DNA from: Lumbricus rubellus | Lineage: Eukaryota > Annelida > Clitellata > Crassiclitellata > Lumbricidae | Reading direction: 5' to 3' | NCBI GenBank assembly: GCA_945859605.1 | Contig: OX243814.1 | Location: forward strand, 45,050,381 to 45,114,380 | Length of the DNA: 64,000 nt | Shown here: positions 1-27,554 of the stretch, piece after piece | How the letters are laid out: the number at the start of each line of letters is the position of its first letter | Numbering within the stretch: position 1 is the first letter of the stretch | The notes under the pieces: model-generated | Databases searched by the model: none | Seen by the model: only the letters and a program-made list of their open reading frames with translations | What the model was told of the DNA's origin: nothing | Translations under genes and position numbers: made by a program

Positions 1-524
1 TTTTCCCCAGTTATGGAAAGTAGGCTACGGCTTCCGTTCTTTCAAAACACCAATCTTATCAGGATTTTCTCCGCAAATCATATTCTCGCTCGTGATAACA
101 GTTTGGTTCTTTCGTCTTAAATATGTAGCATATCTACTTGCAACAGTCATTTTTATGCCGTTCATCTGGTATGTAACGAGGCATGAATGGAATGGAAGAT
201 AATTTGCTCTCATCCGTGGCAAACAATCACACATGTAGGAAGTTAAAGTTGTTGTGATTACAGAATCACAGAAGTGAGAAAATAGGCGTCTTTACACCGT
301 GTAGCTGAGCCAAGTTATTCTAGTCGTCAAATTAATTAAGTGTAGTTCAATTAACTACATTAGCTGTACTAACGTTAACAGTTGCAGCTAAATTTTCTCC
401 ACAGAAACCCTGTCCTTGGCCCGGTAATTGTAACTGTACATGTAGTTGCATGAAAGCTATTGAGGTTTCAATTGATGTTACACTCTCTGTATTGAAAACC
501 GTTCAACAAACTACTTGACTACAG
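1..524. other. No recognised gene; upstream or intronic DNA of the channel gene
   Basis: I see no exon here. The channel exon at 525 opens in mid-protein (first residues Asp-Tyr-Ser-Val), so its N-terminal exons lie to the left of the window or are too short for me to recognise. A polypyrimidine-poor acceptor ending in ACAG occurs at 521-524. Confidence 0.5.
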
Positions 525-15212
<14,688 letters not shown>

Positions 15213-16401
15213 AATACAAAATTATTGTGCGCTGTTACAAGAAGAGAAGATAACAACACGACCCCATCTGTGCTGAATGTTACGAGATATTAATAATAAT
15301 ATAATTATGTAGTATCGTCATCGATTCATGCTTTCGGGTGCCAGCGACTACTGGATCGTCAGAGGCTCAGAGCATTTCCGAACAGTGCTTCATCCGCATA
15401 GACTTAGCTTTCGCCCCCGCCGCGCTGCATGTGCAAATTGTGCATGTTGCCAAACTCGTCACTGTGACACTACTGCTGGACACGAAAAGCAGAAACTAAT
15501 GACGTCTTAACTTCGTTTCCAGCGATTATATTACATGTATATGTACGCAAAGAAGCTGCTGAAATATTGACAGAAATTAGCCTAAATTAAGTAGGGCCTA
15601 TGCCTAATTGATTAGTGGCTAAGAAGACGCCAATGACGCTTTTGTTGACTAGATGCATATAATGATGTAAATGCGCAGCAGTGCAGGCATCATTCCTGTG
15701 AGTGAACTTGTGAGAAAAATCTATAGGCCTAAGCTTAGAAGACGTATTCGAGAAATAGGAAGGCGTCATATAGGCCCTAAGGTCTATAATATTATCAATA
15801 TTCAATAACGAATAAACCCTTATAAGGCTTAATTACAATACAATGAGGTCAGCCAAACTAATGGAAATAATTACAGCATTCCGTTATAAGCCATCTAAAA
15901 TAGCCTTTTTCTGTTTTATCGGTACATTAAATTTTCTGGAACGTTAATACTAAGCCACTTTCATCAAAGCTAAAGGCCCTAACGTAAATTATTAGGCATC
16001 TAAATTCTGACGCAAACGAACCTATAAATAAATTCATAATGCTTCTTGGAAATAATGCGAGAAGGCACTACATCGAGATGTATGCATAAAATAATATGGC
16101 GAAATTTGTGTAGATAGTAATTTAGTTGTGAAAAAAGATCTGAGGAATGATATATCACACATTGCCGAAGTTCACTAACGCAGGTCAAAAGGTCTGATGT
16201 CGTTACCTAAAGTTGCACTTCAGACGACTGAAGGCCATAGGGATGTTTTGGCTTCCTGACTCTGGCATCTTTGCTATGACTTAGCTGCGGGTTTTTAGAA
16301 AAAGAGCCAGAGACTTGACCCCTACCCCCCTTCCACCCCGGACAACTAGGCCTACTGTTGAAGTCTGTACAGTTACCGTGCTGAATTAGGTTTGCTATGT
16401 T

Positions 16402-16701
16402 CAGGGTCGGCCTTTGTCCAAATGGAGCCCCAGGCAAGTATGCGTTTTGCGCCCCAGGCAAGCATACATTTGGCGCCCTCAGATTTCCAATTCGGAATCC
16501 AAATATGAACCAGCCAAGACTTTACGCTTAACTGAGCAATTTATACTAATCATTCATTAGTAAACTGAAGGCTAGATAATATTCAATTTTGTGGAAGATG
16601 ACTAAATGTGAGAAAAAAACTATTAAAATAAAATTGTGGCACTCCTAGAATTTTGCGCCGCAGGCAACTGCCTACTTTGCCTGTGCCTAAGGCCGGCCCT
16701 G
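16402..16701. mobile_element. MITE with CAGGGTCGGCC / GGCCGGCCCTG termini
   Basis: The terminal inverted repeats CAGGGTCGGCCTTTG and AAGGCCGGCCCTG flank sequence containing repeated GCGCCCCAGGCAAG-like words at both ends. I could not identify a clear target duplication. The apparent minus-strand frame across it is not a gene. Confidence 0.6.
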
Positions 16702-17401
16702 TTTCGAAATAAAGTCTCCGGGGAAGACTTTTAGGGGGAAGACTCTGTCACGCGACACCGGTCCTGGTTATCTTACTGATCAAGCTGCGTTCTCTTCTGC
16801 ATTCCGCCTTTCATTGGAAGATTTTCTGTGATGCGTGAATCCTTGTGCATGTGCAAACTGTTCATACCGTAGTGGAAGAAGACTTATCTGCACTTGTTCA
16901 ACTACTTCCACCGCTTGCCTCGTCTTGTAGCTGCATAACCGATTACTATGTGTTTATAGCAGAAACACTGTTCTGCTTTAGAACTTGACTTGATTTGCTT
17001 ATGTATTATATTAAGACGACTTATGCGGTGGCACTGTACGTAGGCTAAGACTTGTGAGCTTTTGAATTGTTGCGTTAGGGGAATTTCTACGTTCTCAGTT
17101 GAGGTGGATTTGCAACTGAGAAGTATTTCTGTACATTTTAACAACGGTAGCGTTACCGCAGGCATGGTGACTTCGGCAAACTGTTTTTATTCTGCAGCTG
17201 AGTCAACTGAATGTAGTATATAATAATAATAATATATATTATACTCATCGGTTGCATTGTTTGAAAGCTTGTTTTAAAGCACGCTCTTTGTTTATCAACT
17301 TACGCGAAAGTTGCTGGTCAGCAAATAAGTGATTTATATCTGTTTTCAGGCAATTGCCCGAAGAAGACAATAAGATGTGTTGTGAGTGTAAAACAACCAT
17401 T

Positions 17402-17486
17402 GATTGGTTGATTGATTGATTGATTGATTGCTTTGACTGACTGACTGACTTACTGACTGACTTACAAACTGACTGGCCGACTGACT
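17402..17486 (+). repeat. (GATT)n and (GACT)n microsatellites
   Basis: A GATT tetranucleotide run is followed by a GACT tetranucleotide run with TTACTGACT interruptions. Confidence 0.9.
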
Positions 17487-18186
17487 TTAGCTACTAGATG
17501 ATTTCGCCACTTCCTCCCTGTCTCAGGCAGCTCAGTGGTTTCCTAAGCTGAGCAGGCAGCAATTCATAAGTCTATCAAATATGCATTGCTGCCTGCTAAC
17601 CACATGCTTCTTCCAAACCATTGGTTTCGTAAATTTGCTTCAGAATGGGCCTCGTATTCATCTCTCTAGAGAGATTGGCGCCAGATTCGCTCCTTATTCC
17701 TACATCTGTCCATATGTGTCCAGCGCCGCTGTTCCATGCCTTGCTTCGGGCATGGTCAGTTGGTCACGTCTTTTGAAAACTGTGAAACCTGCTTGGCCGA
17801 GACATCGGGGGTTATCAATCATCTTCTTCTCTAACCAAATTATTAATCCTTGACGGATCATTCCTTCCGGAATAAATAATCAATGAAACAATTAGTCAGA
17901 TGTCTGATTGAAGCATTTTACGATTGCAGGCCCCACACAGATACGGTTAACGAAAAAGAACCCCACCAACCAGTGTGAGAATTGTGGAAAAATAACTCGG
18001 GGTTGGACCATTATGCACCTCTAGGCTCTATCCACTTGGAATTGGGGTGCAAAAAACAGACTTTATCATTGGGGCACCAAGAAATACTGGAGGGGTTGAA
18101 AGCCCGCAACCCCCGACAATTCTCACCCTGCTACCATCCCAGAAACTTCTTCTTCGAACGTCAAGTGAGTCAACGATCCAACTTAA

Positions 18187-19021
18187 CCCTTATAGGGTAA
18201 CCGGGGGGTAAAAAATAACCCCCAGCCTACTTTTTTTCGTATACTTTTCTGGAATAAAAGAAAATAGACTTGTGCTTTTGTGACTTTTCCTAAATATGTT
18301 TTTTCTTCACAATGTCGTTTTCAGTTGTGCCAAATTGCGCTGCCACCTAGCGGCAGACTAGTGTGAAAAGTAAGGTTTCATATTCCAGTACTGGATAAAT
18401 CATTTCTACACTATGTAGATGTAAGCATAGTAGTTGATAGAACTGAATTGTTGGAGATATGTGGTTCTTGTATTTTTGCATATGAATTAGCCATTCTTTG
18501 CTGTATGATTTCTATATTTCAGGTTGCATTATATTAGTGTAGTTTACGTACTTTTACATAAAGCTATCGAAAGAACTAGGTGATTACAACGCCACAAAAG
18601 GCGCCGTGGACTCATTCGACCAGGAAACAAAGGGATACACTTGCAGTTACAGGACCAGAAGATGGCCTCTTCTATTCCTGGTTGAGGTAGCAGCGCTCAA
18701 CGCATATATCATAATTATAGAAGTCGCAGAATCCAACATGGCGAGATCACGCACATTCAGTAGGCCTACGTTTGGACAAGCGCCGTGTATTCCTGCTGGA
18801 AGTTGGTCATGAGCTAATCAGACCTCTTATAATCACGAGTCATCGTTTTATTTCAAGATTTGTTACTCATTACGTTCAACAATGTCCTTGTCTATCATAT
18901 AAATTAAACAGGACCGAAATTGGTTAAACATTTCCCTAGATTTGACGAAAATAAATTGGGGGTATTTTTTTACCCCCCGGTTACCAACAACTGTAACCGA
19001 AAAGGGGTTACCCTATAAGGG
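18187..19021. mobile_element. piggyBac-like MITE, TTAA target
   Basis: TTAA at 18183-18186 and 19022-19025 flanks an 835-bp element whose ends are CCCTTATAGGGTAACC and its inverse GGTTACCCTATAAGGG. A subterminal palindromic motif GGGGGTAAAAAATAACCCCC also occurs in inverted order near the right end. TTAA plus CCCTT ends are typical of piggyBac elements. There is no transposase. Confidence 0.85.
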
Positions 19022-20384
19022 TTAATAACGCAAAGTGTGTAAATTATTCTGTACAGAATTATTATTGTTAGAATACGTTAGCTGAGACTATTAATATGCA
19101 AACGTGCATTTTCATGATCAAACCGTGTTCTCGTTACTCGCAAACTTTACAAGTGTTGTAGTCAAGAACTTATACTACTTTGTGTGTCTGGTAATTTTTG
19201 CACCGTTTGAATGTTATGTGGTTAGTTTAAAGTACACTGTCTGGAGACTCGCTCATTCTAAGTGAACGGAGAGCGGTGTGATAGTTATAAGGTTTTTCTA
19301 ATACCTTATGAAATGAAGGTCCAATCTTACCAAACGGGTCATATCACCATAGAGGAGTCCAAAACAACCATCATATCACCGAGACAAGCTGGAAATTATC
19401 GGCATTTAACTCCAATAAGTATCTGAGATTTTTGCACGCACAATAATAAATGTGTCGTTAAAGGTTGAAGTGTAAGGATGACAGTTGAGAGGTTGGCGTT
19501 TGTTTTGTATTTTAAAATACCTGGTGAAATACTCTGTGACGTTTGGTACGCAGGCGCAATACATCTACGAAAGACTGTTGCAGCTGGAATAAAGAATGCT
19601 CAAATGAAAGAGGTAATTGCCTAAAAATAGCGACTGTGACGAATATAATTAGGTTCGATAAGTTTTATCTCCTAGTAGCAGCGTCCTCGTTACTGCAGAA
19701 CTAATAATGCAGAACTTATAATGCAGAACTAATAATAATCATTAGCGTGGTTGCTACTGGGGCTATGTACTTAGACCCTGTGTTGTTGTTTTTTCGTCGC
19801 CTTGTGCAAAGACGTTTATGTTGAACTTTGTTTGTGGATAGAATATGCCGACGGATCATTGGAATGCATCATTTGTTATCAATCAGAACTGCTGAAACTT
19901 GTAGTGCATTTATTGATCTGTCTAAACTGGAGGCTGCATGAAAAGTCAGACGTGGGCATTGTCTAATCTAGGCATCTTAAAGGGGGGGGGAGCTCCCCCA
20001 GGAATGACATTCCATCCCCAGAATTTTTTCGGAGTTCCTTTTTGTTTACATTCATATTGCATTGTACGAACTGTTTTACTGTTTCACGATGAAATTGTGT
20101 TAGGCTAATTTAATAGACTGCAATCTACTGAGAAAATAAAGAGATAAACGAAGATTCCCAAAATAGACTAATGCAATAATTATTATAAACGACACACTAA
20201 AAATAAAGTCATCAGATTTTGTCAAAGAGCAGAATTTACTACCGGGATTTGTATGTTTTATAGAAATTTAACACAAAGGCTAAAAAGCTAATCAGGAAAA
20301 ACTACCGGGCGGCCATTTCCCTCTCCAACCCCCTCTCCCCAGGAAACCTGAATTTCCCTCCCATGTAGGGACTAGATTAAACAC

Positions 20385-20560
20385 TGAGACGTGGGACAGG
20401 GTAGCCGGTTGGTTAAAGTGCTGGTCTTGTGGACAGCATGAGTTCAATCTCCTCTTGATATTGTTACTGTATCGGAATTTCCAATTAATTATTGACATTC
20501 ACTCATCATTGCATATCGCCATCCATTGACAGTTTGTTCATCAGATAGTGGCGCTAAATA
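20385..20560 (+). mobile_element. Degenerate tRNA-derived SINE
   Basis: GTAGCCGGTTGGTTAAAGTG resembles a pol III A box and GAGTTCAATCTCC a decayed B box about 35 nt later. Downstream lies GTGGCGCTAAATAAAGCGG, like a SINE/LINE tail. Confidence 0.45.
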
Positions 20561-21507
20561 AAGCGGAATAATAGCAATTCTTTTATTACAATGACAATAG
20601 TATTGTTAATAGGTAGTCATTGTTTCTGAGCTTTGACAAAAAAGTGGCAGGAATTTAGCAATTTGTCAAACTGGCGATTGGTATTGATAGGCAATGAGAA
20701 GGATAAGCTTACATCAGCATAAGATTGTTGAATGAAATAGGAAAAGTTAGCTTGCAGGTTTGTGTATTGTTAACGAATCGTTTTTGTTAAGTGGTGGTAA
20801 AAGATCGAAGGATATCACGTTATGAATGTTTTGCAATACTTGTGTATAATTAATTATGGTGATTTTTCTGCTTTGCTTATCATTCGACCAAAGTTCCACT
20901 TGAAAGGCGTTCAAACTCTTCTGCGTTCTCACTCGTTTAACATTAATAATAATAATAATTATAGGAAAACTATTATAGTGTAAATTAATATCGGTTGTCG
21001 CTAGTGCTAATTTTGTAAATTCGTCATTTCAACGTTCGCAGCTTTTCGTTTACAAGACTTTACGGATCCAGAGTGCTACAGTAACAGCAACTAGACAGTT
21101 TCGAGGTCTGTCGATTTAACAACCACAGACTATATTCCGACACGAATACTTGAAATGAACTTTAAAAATCTTAATTCACGATTCGTGTTTTTGAGATTTA
21201 ACACAAAAATTATTGCCATCGCTAACCGAGAAATTGTCTAGCTAAAAGGATCCCAAAATCATTGAAAATTTCTTTTTGCTAAAATTAACCTAATAGGTAC
21301 AACTCTAGACTTATTGCGTACCCATTTGAAACTTAACAATCTGAAGTAGTGTTGATTGAAAGACTACCAATCGTAATTCTGGATTCTGGTCCGCCTTTCC
21401 TTTTGCCTTGCAGGTATTACACATGTAGGCCACACTATGTAGACGCGTAACAGTTAATTGTATGCACACAGCACTGTTGTAAACTGGTTTCATATCGCAA
21501 CAGTGGA

Positions 21508-21859
21508 CAAGGCCGTAGCCAGGATTTTATTTCGGGGGGTGTTTTCAGCGGCCAAAATTTTAATTTTTATCGAAAAAATTTTCTGGCGACCTCTTTTTTA
21601 AGTCATCCGGTTAAAAAATCTTGGAATTATTTTCCATTTTCGCCGTCAAAATTTCTGACGACCTTTTTTTTTAGTAGTTACCTTCAATTTTTCAGATCAA
21701 AACATCGAAATTTAATCTATTATTTCGTTTCGGGGGGTGTTTTATGGCTTTTTCAAAGCTTTTTTTCATCACGAATTAAAAAAATGCAATAAATTTTTCT
21801 GCATTTTTCGTTTCGGGGGGTGTTCAAACACCCAAAACACCCCCCTGTCTACGGCCTTG
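21508..21859. mobile_element. hAT-like MITE with exact 8-bp TSD
   Basis: The ends CAAGGCCGTAGCCAGG and CTGTCTACGGCCTTG are inverted, and the inner part has GGGGGGTGTTTT facing AACACCCCCC. The octamer ACAGTGGA is exact at 21500-21507 and 21860-21867. Confidence 0.88.
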
Positions 21860-23364
21860 ACAGTGGATCAAGACTATATTATACATGTAATTATAAGCTT
21901 AGAGACGCACTTTGCGGGTTCAATTGATTCTGGGCATTTTGTTTTGGTTTTCTAATTGCACCGAAAAACGGTTTTATATACTGTGTTCATGCCGTCGGTT
22001 ATACGGTCGCGGTGTTCATATTGATATTTGTCGTTGTTCTTGTCATCACCATCATCACAATCATCATCATCATCATCAACAACAACAACAGTATCACTAC
22101 TATTATTAAACTGAATGTTCGTACGTTTCTGTCTTCAAGGTTGACTGATTAATGTGCAGTACGAGAGGCGCTATATAAATTTATAGATACAATATATAAT
22201 ACCGAATGTGTTTAGAATGCAACAGAATGATACGATGATCTTTTAGATATGATCTTGAGTCTCCCTCATTAATGTATTGACTGGCATCATTCGGTTATTT
22301 GTGAGAAACTATTATTGTAGATTTATGTAGGCTATTGTAAGGAGCTCAAAAGTCGATTAACTTCAGGTAATGTTTTATGAAGAATTAGGATATTATTGCT
22401 GATACTATAAGACTAAACTTAAGGAAATTGAAATTACCGAATGCCGGTTTAATCGGCTGTAATAATTATGAATAGGCATCTGCAGCTATTTGCACACTCA
22501 GACGCATGCATATGGGCCTATAATAGCCTAAATGCAGATAATTTATACTGATATAGCCTACATAGAAATGCACATTCATACATTCAAACCATTACAAATA
22601 TCTCGTTTGCTGAGTAACTAAGTAGACATAATAAAATAATTAATTCATGAATGTTAGAATTAAGTGAAAAATAATTTGGCAATTTCTAGGTAGCCTATCT
22701 AGATAGGCATAATTTAGTTGTAAATTCAAAGGTAAGTAATATTATTGATAGAATTAAAGACTGTATGAACGAACGGTTTAAGGAAATCACATAAGAAAGA
22801 AACCGCTAGATATTTAATGATAACCATGACCATGATAATGATGACGACGAAGACGACGACAATGTGACGATGACATATAGTTCTATATTTGTACATAATC
22901 ACCACATACCGTAGGTTACATTTTTTATACAGCTCCAGAAAACAAGAAAGGTTTGCATCGTAGTGATCGTACTTCATTACTGATGGTAACCAGCTGCAGA
23001 ATTGCCAGTACATCCACGGCAATAATTGCTAAATGAAGTTTCCAAGATCCAACGTAGCCAAAGGCTTTAGGCTTATAATGAGCCCCAAATAATTGTCTTA
23101 AAACGCAAATACAATCAGTTAATGACGTCATCAGTATGTCATTGCTCATCTTCCAAAAACTAAGAAAAAAAAGTAAAATGGCGGATTGTACTTTTAATTG
23201 TTTGAAACAATACTTCACAGTAGGAAACTGAAAATGCTGTGAGTTATCATTATTTTATTTTCTGTGATTCATTGCATCGTTCTGCATTGCAATAGATACG
23301 ATCTGTAGAATGGGGGCTGTTTAATCTGTGGATAAGAAACTGGTAATTTTAGCAAATGGACATC

Positions 23365-23485
23365 ATCGTCATAGTCATCATCATCATCATCATCATCATC
23401 GTCATAGTCATCATCATCATCATCATCGTCATCGTCATCATCGTCATCATCATCATCATCGTCGTCGTCGTTGTCATCATCATCA
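23365..23485 (+). repeat. (CAT)n / (CGT)n microsatellite
   Basis: CAT triplets are interrupted by CGTCAT and GTCGTC units. Confidence 0.9.
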
Positions 23486-23997
23486 AGTATCAGGACACTA
23501 ACTGCTATTGCTTACCCTATGCATAGATCTAGTCAGCCATTTACTCATTCATTCATTCATTCATTCAGGGATTTATAGGATCTATAGGGAATTAGGGATA
23601 AGTAACTTTTCAAGACAACTACACAGAGGATCTCTCGAGTCCAACATGGTCGAAAAAATAGTTTGTCAAACGATTGTAGAATACATTACGAGAGACCAGG
23701 TTTTTTAGCGTAGTTAATTAAATTTTATTTTATCAACAATTCTGTAAAATGCAATTAAAGGTTTACATCGATAGTCTTCTGGAAACAAAGCAAAGTAATG
23801 TTCTGAAGAATCCATCAAGAAACTGAATGAAATACTCACAGCGTGCTACGCGTGTACTGAATAAGTTGAAACGCGCGAAATGAGGATCAACCTTCAAAGG
23901 ACCGGATTGTAAGTAGGCTAGACGTCTATTTGTGCAATTAATATCTTATTGCGAGTGCCTATTGATTTTATCGAGCATGTATTTTATTATTATTTGT

Positions 23998-24180
23998 CGA
24001 AGATATTAAAAGGATAATAAATATTTTTTTAAAAATAATAATAGACCAACATACCGACCTATTAATATAAGACCTTATCAGGTGTTTGTCGAAGATATTA
24101 AAAGGATAATAAATATTAAAAAATAATAATAATAGACCAACCTACCGACCTAATAGAAGACCTAATCAGGTGCTTATTGC
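23998..24180 (+). repeat. Tandem duplication of a unit of about 85-90 bp
   Basis: GTCGAAGATATTAAAAGGAT recurs at 23995 and 24088. Each copy is followed by AATAATAATAGACCAAC, TACCGACCTA and AGACCT-ATCAGGTG. The copies differ in the poly-T and AT-rich parts. Confidence 0.85.
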
Positions 24181-24617
24181 AGCGCCAGTTTGGACTCTGG
24201 TCTAATAAATTAGGTCCACTTTTAAGACTACCTTCATAGTAAATTGCAATGTACGAATCGAAGACATCTTCAAGTGAAACAATATTTTATATCGTATGGT
24301 AATTAATCACAAAGGGTAGGCTAAAGTCAAAAACTTTTGAAGTGGACTTAGCAATAGTCAGAATCTATCACGAATTGTATGAATATGGATCCTCCTGTGA
24401 TTTACTATTCTAATAATAATTATTATATAATTCATTGATCTATAACAATTATCGGTAGTCCTTCTGGTGGTCGAGCAAGAGCCAGAGCAGCGATGAGTCA
24501 GAGAAAGAAATCCGTCTTTCATCTAACGGTCAGAGGTTGCTGTCCGCGTCTCAAGTCATCAACTGTTGACGACAACAACTCGGATGATGGTAGGACGAGC
24601 CATGGCGTTATGGTCTA

Positions 24618-25548
24618 ATGTAATCGAATCTAATCTAATCTATTATAGTCTAGTCTAGTCTAATCTAATCTAATCGAATCTGATCTTATCTGATCTAATC
24701 TAATCTAATCTAATATAATCTAATCTAATCTAATCTAATCTAGTCTAATCTAGTCTAATCTAATCTAATCTAATCTAATCTAATCTAATCTAATATAATC
24801 TAATCTAGTCTAATCTAATCTAATATAATCTAATATAATCTAATCTAATCTAATCTAATCTAGTCTAATCTAGTCTAATCGTGACCTCAGAATTACACGG
24901 TTCTATCTCCTTAAGAAATCCTATGAACATAGAACCGTGTAATTCTAAGGTCACGTAATCTAGTCTAATCTAATCTAATCTCATCTAATCTAGTCTAGTC
25001 TAGTCTAATCTAATATAATCTAATCTAACCTAATCTAATCTAATCTAATCTAATCTAATCTAATCTAATCTAGTCTAATCTAATCTAATATAATCTAGTC
25101 TAGTCTAATCTAATATAATCTAGTCTAATCTAATCTAATCTAATCTAGTCTAATCTAATCTAATCTAATATAGTCTAGTCTAATCTAATATAATCTAGTC
25201 TAGTCTAATCTAATATAATTTAGTCTAATCTAATATAATCTAGTCTAATCTAATCTATTCTAATCTAATCTAACCTAGCCGCAATCTAATCTAATCTAAC
25301 CTAACCCTAATCTAATCTAATCTAACCTAGCCGTAATTTAATCTAATCTAACCTAACCCTAATCTAATCTAGTCTAATCTGGTCTAATCTTATCTAATAA
25401 TTTAATAAATTATAGTCTAGGTCTAGTCTAATCTAATATAATCTAGTCTAGTCTAGTCTAGTCTAGACTGATCCAATCTAATATAATCTAGTCTAGTCTA
25501 ATCTAATCTAATCTAATCTAATCTGATCTGATATAATCTAGTCTGATG
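24618..25548 (+). repeat. (TCTAA)n pentanucleotide satellite
   Basis: About 0.9 kb of TCTAA units with TAGTC, TATAATC and AACCTAACC variants lies just before the GGT duplication unit. It is interrupted by a hairpin insertion at 24880-24955. It is unrelated to the TTAGGG telomere repeat. Confidence 0.95.
24880..24955. mobile_element. 76-bp hairpin insertion inside the TCTAA satellite
   Basis: Two arms of about 26 nt (GTGACCTCAGAATTACACGG-TTCTAT and its inverse) differ at one position and enclose a 22-nt loop. TAAT flanks both sides. It looks like a tiny palindromic MITE or a fold-back deletion derivative. Confidence 0.7.
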
Positions 25549-25782
25549 AGTTCTCATCCGCTCTTACATGTTCTGAGCAACTCTGTTTGATCTTATTCCG
25601 CAATATTCTAGCCTAGCTTATTCCCTATGCCCATTCAGAAACGTCTGCGCGGGCCTTAGTGTTCATGCATGTCCCAACAGCAGCTGTTCGTCACACAGTT
25701 TACATGGTGTCTCAACAATAATGTGCCATCAGATTCTGTTTTGTAGGCTAAATCATGATTGGTTTGTGTTGGTTGCTTTAAG

Positions 25783-26594
25783 ACTCGAAGGTTGAGCCTC
25801 CGAAAAACGAGACGTCGAAATGGGGAAAGTACAGTTCAGTTGCTGTAGCCACAGACAACGAAATCTGTTCAGGTATTGGAAGGTAAAGATGTTCAAATGC
25901 AATGTAATAGTTATTGTTATCAGTGTGATTGGAAGTTTCATAGCACTGATTCGACAGAAACTGGTATTTGTAGAAACGATGTCAAAACATTTAGGTATGA
26001 AGTCAGTAAAATGGTACTCAGATAACTTGGAAGCTCACTAATGACGAGCACCGATCTGCTCTAGATCGTATAGGCCTACTGTAACAGTCATAATAAGATC
26101 TAAATTCCTAATCACACGAAAATTTATTACAATTTGCTGAAAATCAGAAACATAAATATAATTCGCTGGAAGATCATAATCAAACTTCATGGGAAAATCA
26201 TAATCATAATTCGATGGAAAATCATTACATAACCACAATAGCTGGAAAAGTTCGTGGTGCAGAGAAACGCAACTTTTTATAAGAAAATAATGCGCTGCTC
26301 GGATGATGGCTGTCACTATAATTGATGTCTACAGAAACTAAATACAATGTTCGTGTGATAACTGTTACTGTTGCCCTGTGTCACCATCTGATGTTCAGTG
26401 AGCTAAAAATTGCAATGCAATGAATCTATTCAGGGACATGATGATTTACGGAGGTGGGTCAACAGTCGATGCCGCCATTGCTTCGATGATCTGCCTTGGA
26501 ATGGTCAATCCCCAACACGTCGGACTCGGAGGAGGTTTCGATGCCGTCATCTATGAAAAGTAAAATCGGATATTTAATTAGGTCAATTATAATC

Positions 26595-26629
<35 letters not shown>

Positions 26630-27516
26630 TGCACCCCTTACCCGGAAAACAGAGTCTCTGGGACAGGCCCCTGGTTGACAAGGATAAGGCGGAAATCCGC
26701 CAGAGCGCCGTCGGTTTAGTCGACCGAGCCAGGCTGGACGCGTCGGGCAGTCCCCATTCAGCTGACTGGCTGTCCGCGCTTCCAATCGCCGCTTGTGGCC
26801 TTGTCCTGGATAATGAGGCGGTCCGGGTGGCGGTGGGCCTGAGGTTGGGGTTGGACTTGTGTGGTCCTCACACATGCCATTGTGGCGAAGGAGTTGGCCC
26901 CGAGGGGCATCATGGTTTCGTCTGCAGGAGAGCCATGGGTCGCTCCCTTCGTCACCACGCCATAAATGACATCATTTGGCGTGCCCTCCTCAGAGCTGAC
27001 ATTCCAAGCATCAAGGAACCGGCGGGTCTCTTCAGATCTGATGGAAAAAGGCCGGACGGGGCAACCCTCATTCCTTGGGCAGGTGGGAAGTACTTGGCGT
27101 GGGATGCCACCATTGTCCACACTTGTGCAGCATCATACATAACCCACCCGAACGGTTTGGTCGGGCCAGCATCAGTGCAGGCGGCCATCCGCAAAGAGCA
27201 GAAATACGGAGGGCTGCCCGCTTCCTACATCTTTCAGCCGGTGGCCATAGAGACATTGGGCCCGTTCAATCCTTCAGCCTCAGACTTCATAAATGAAATT
27301 GGCAGCCGCATCTCTTCTATCACTGGTGACAGACGTGAAGCTTTCTTTCTTTTTCAACGTCTGTCCATTTGTATCCAACGCTTCAACCTGGTCGCTTTCA
27401 AAGGTACTTTTGCCTCACACCCTGAAGACGAGGCCTGACCCACCAGACGATCATTCTTCAGTTAATAATAGTCCATAAGTCCCTGGGGGAATGAAGTACC
27501 TCAGGGCAAAAAAAAA

Positions 27517-27554
<38 letters not shown>

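Larger units (their letters stand above)
15213..25696. other. Gene-poor intergenic stretch
   Basis: I find no convincing coding exon. Identified contents are MITEs at 16402-16701, 18187-19021 and 21508-21859, a degenerate SINE at about 20385-20560, CAT repeats, a tandem duplication at about 23998-24180 and the TCTAA satellite. GGT copy A should have an exon 1 in or before this stretch, but none is recognisable. Confidence 0.6.

Noticed and set aside
16207..16461. Minus-strand 84-codon frame
   Set aside because: It lies across the end of a MITE and has no family signature.
24493..24594. A short open stretch MSQRKKSVFHLTVRGCC ending in GATG|GTAGGA, considered as exon 1 of GGT copy A
   Set aside because: The phase would fit, but it has no hydrophobic anchor or signal peptide and no similarity to copy B exon 1.
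24618..25548. TCTAA array as telomere or centromere repeat
   Set aside because: The unit is not TTAGGG-like and the array is under 1 kb; nothing shows chromosomal function.
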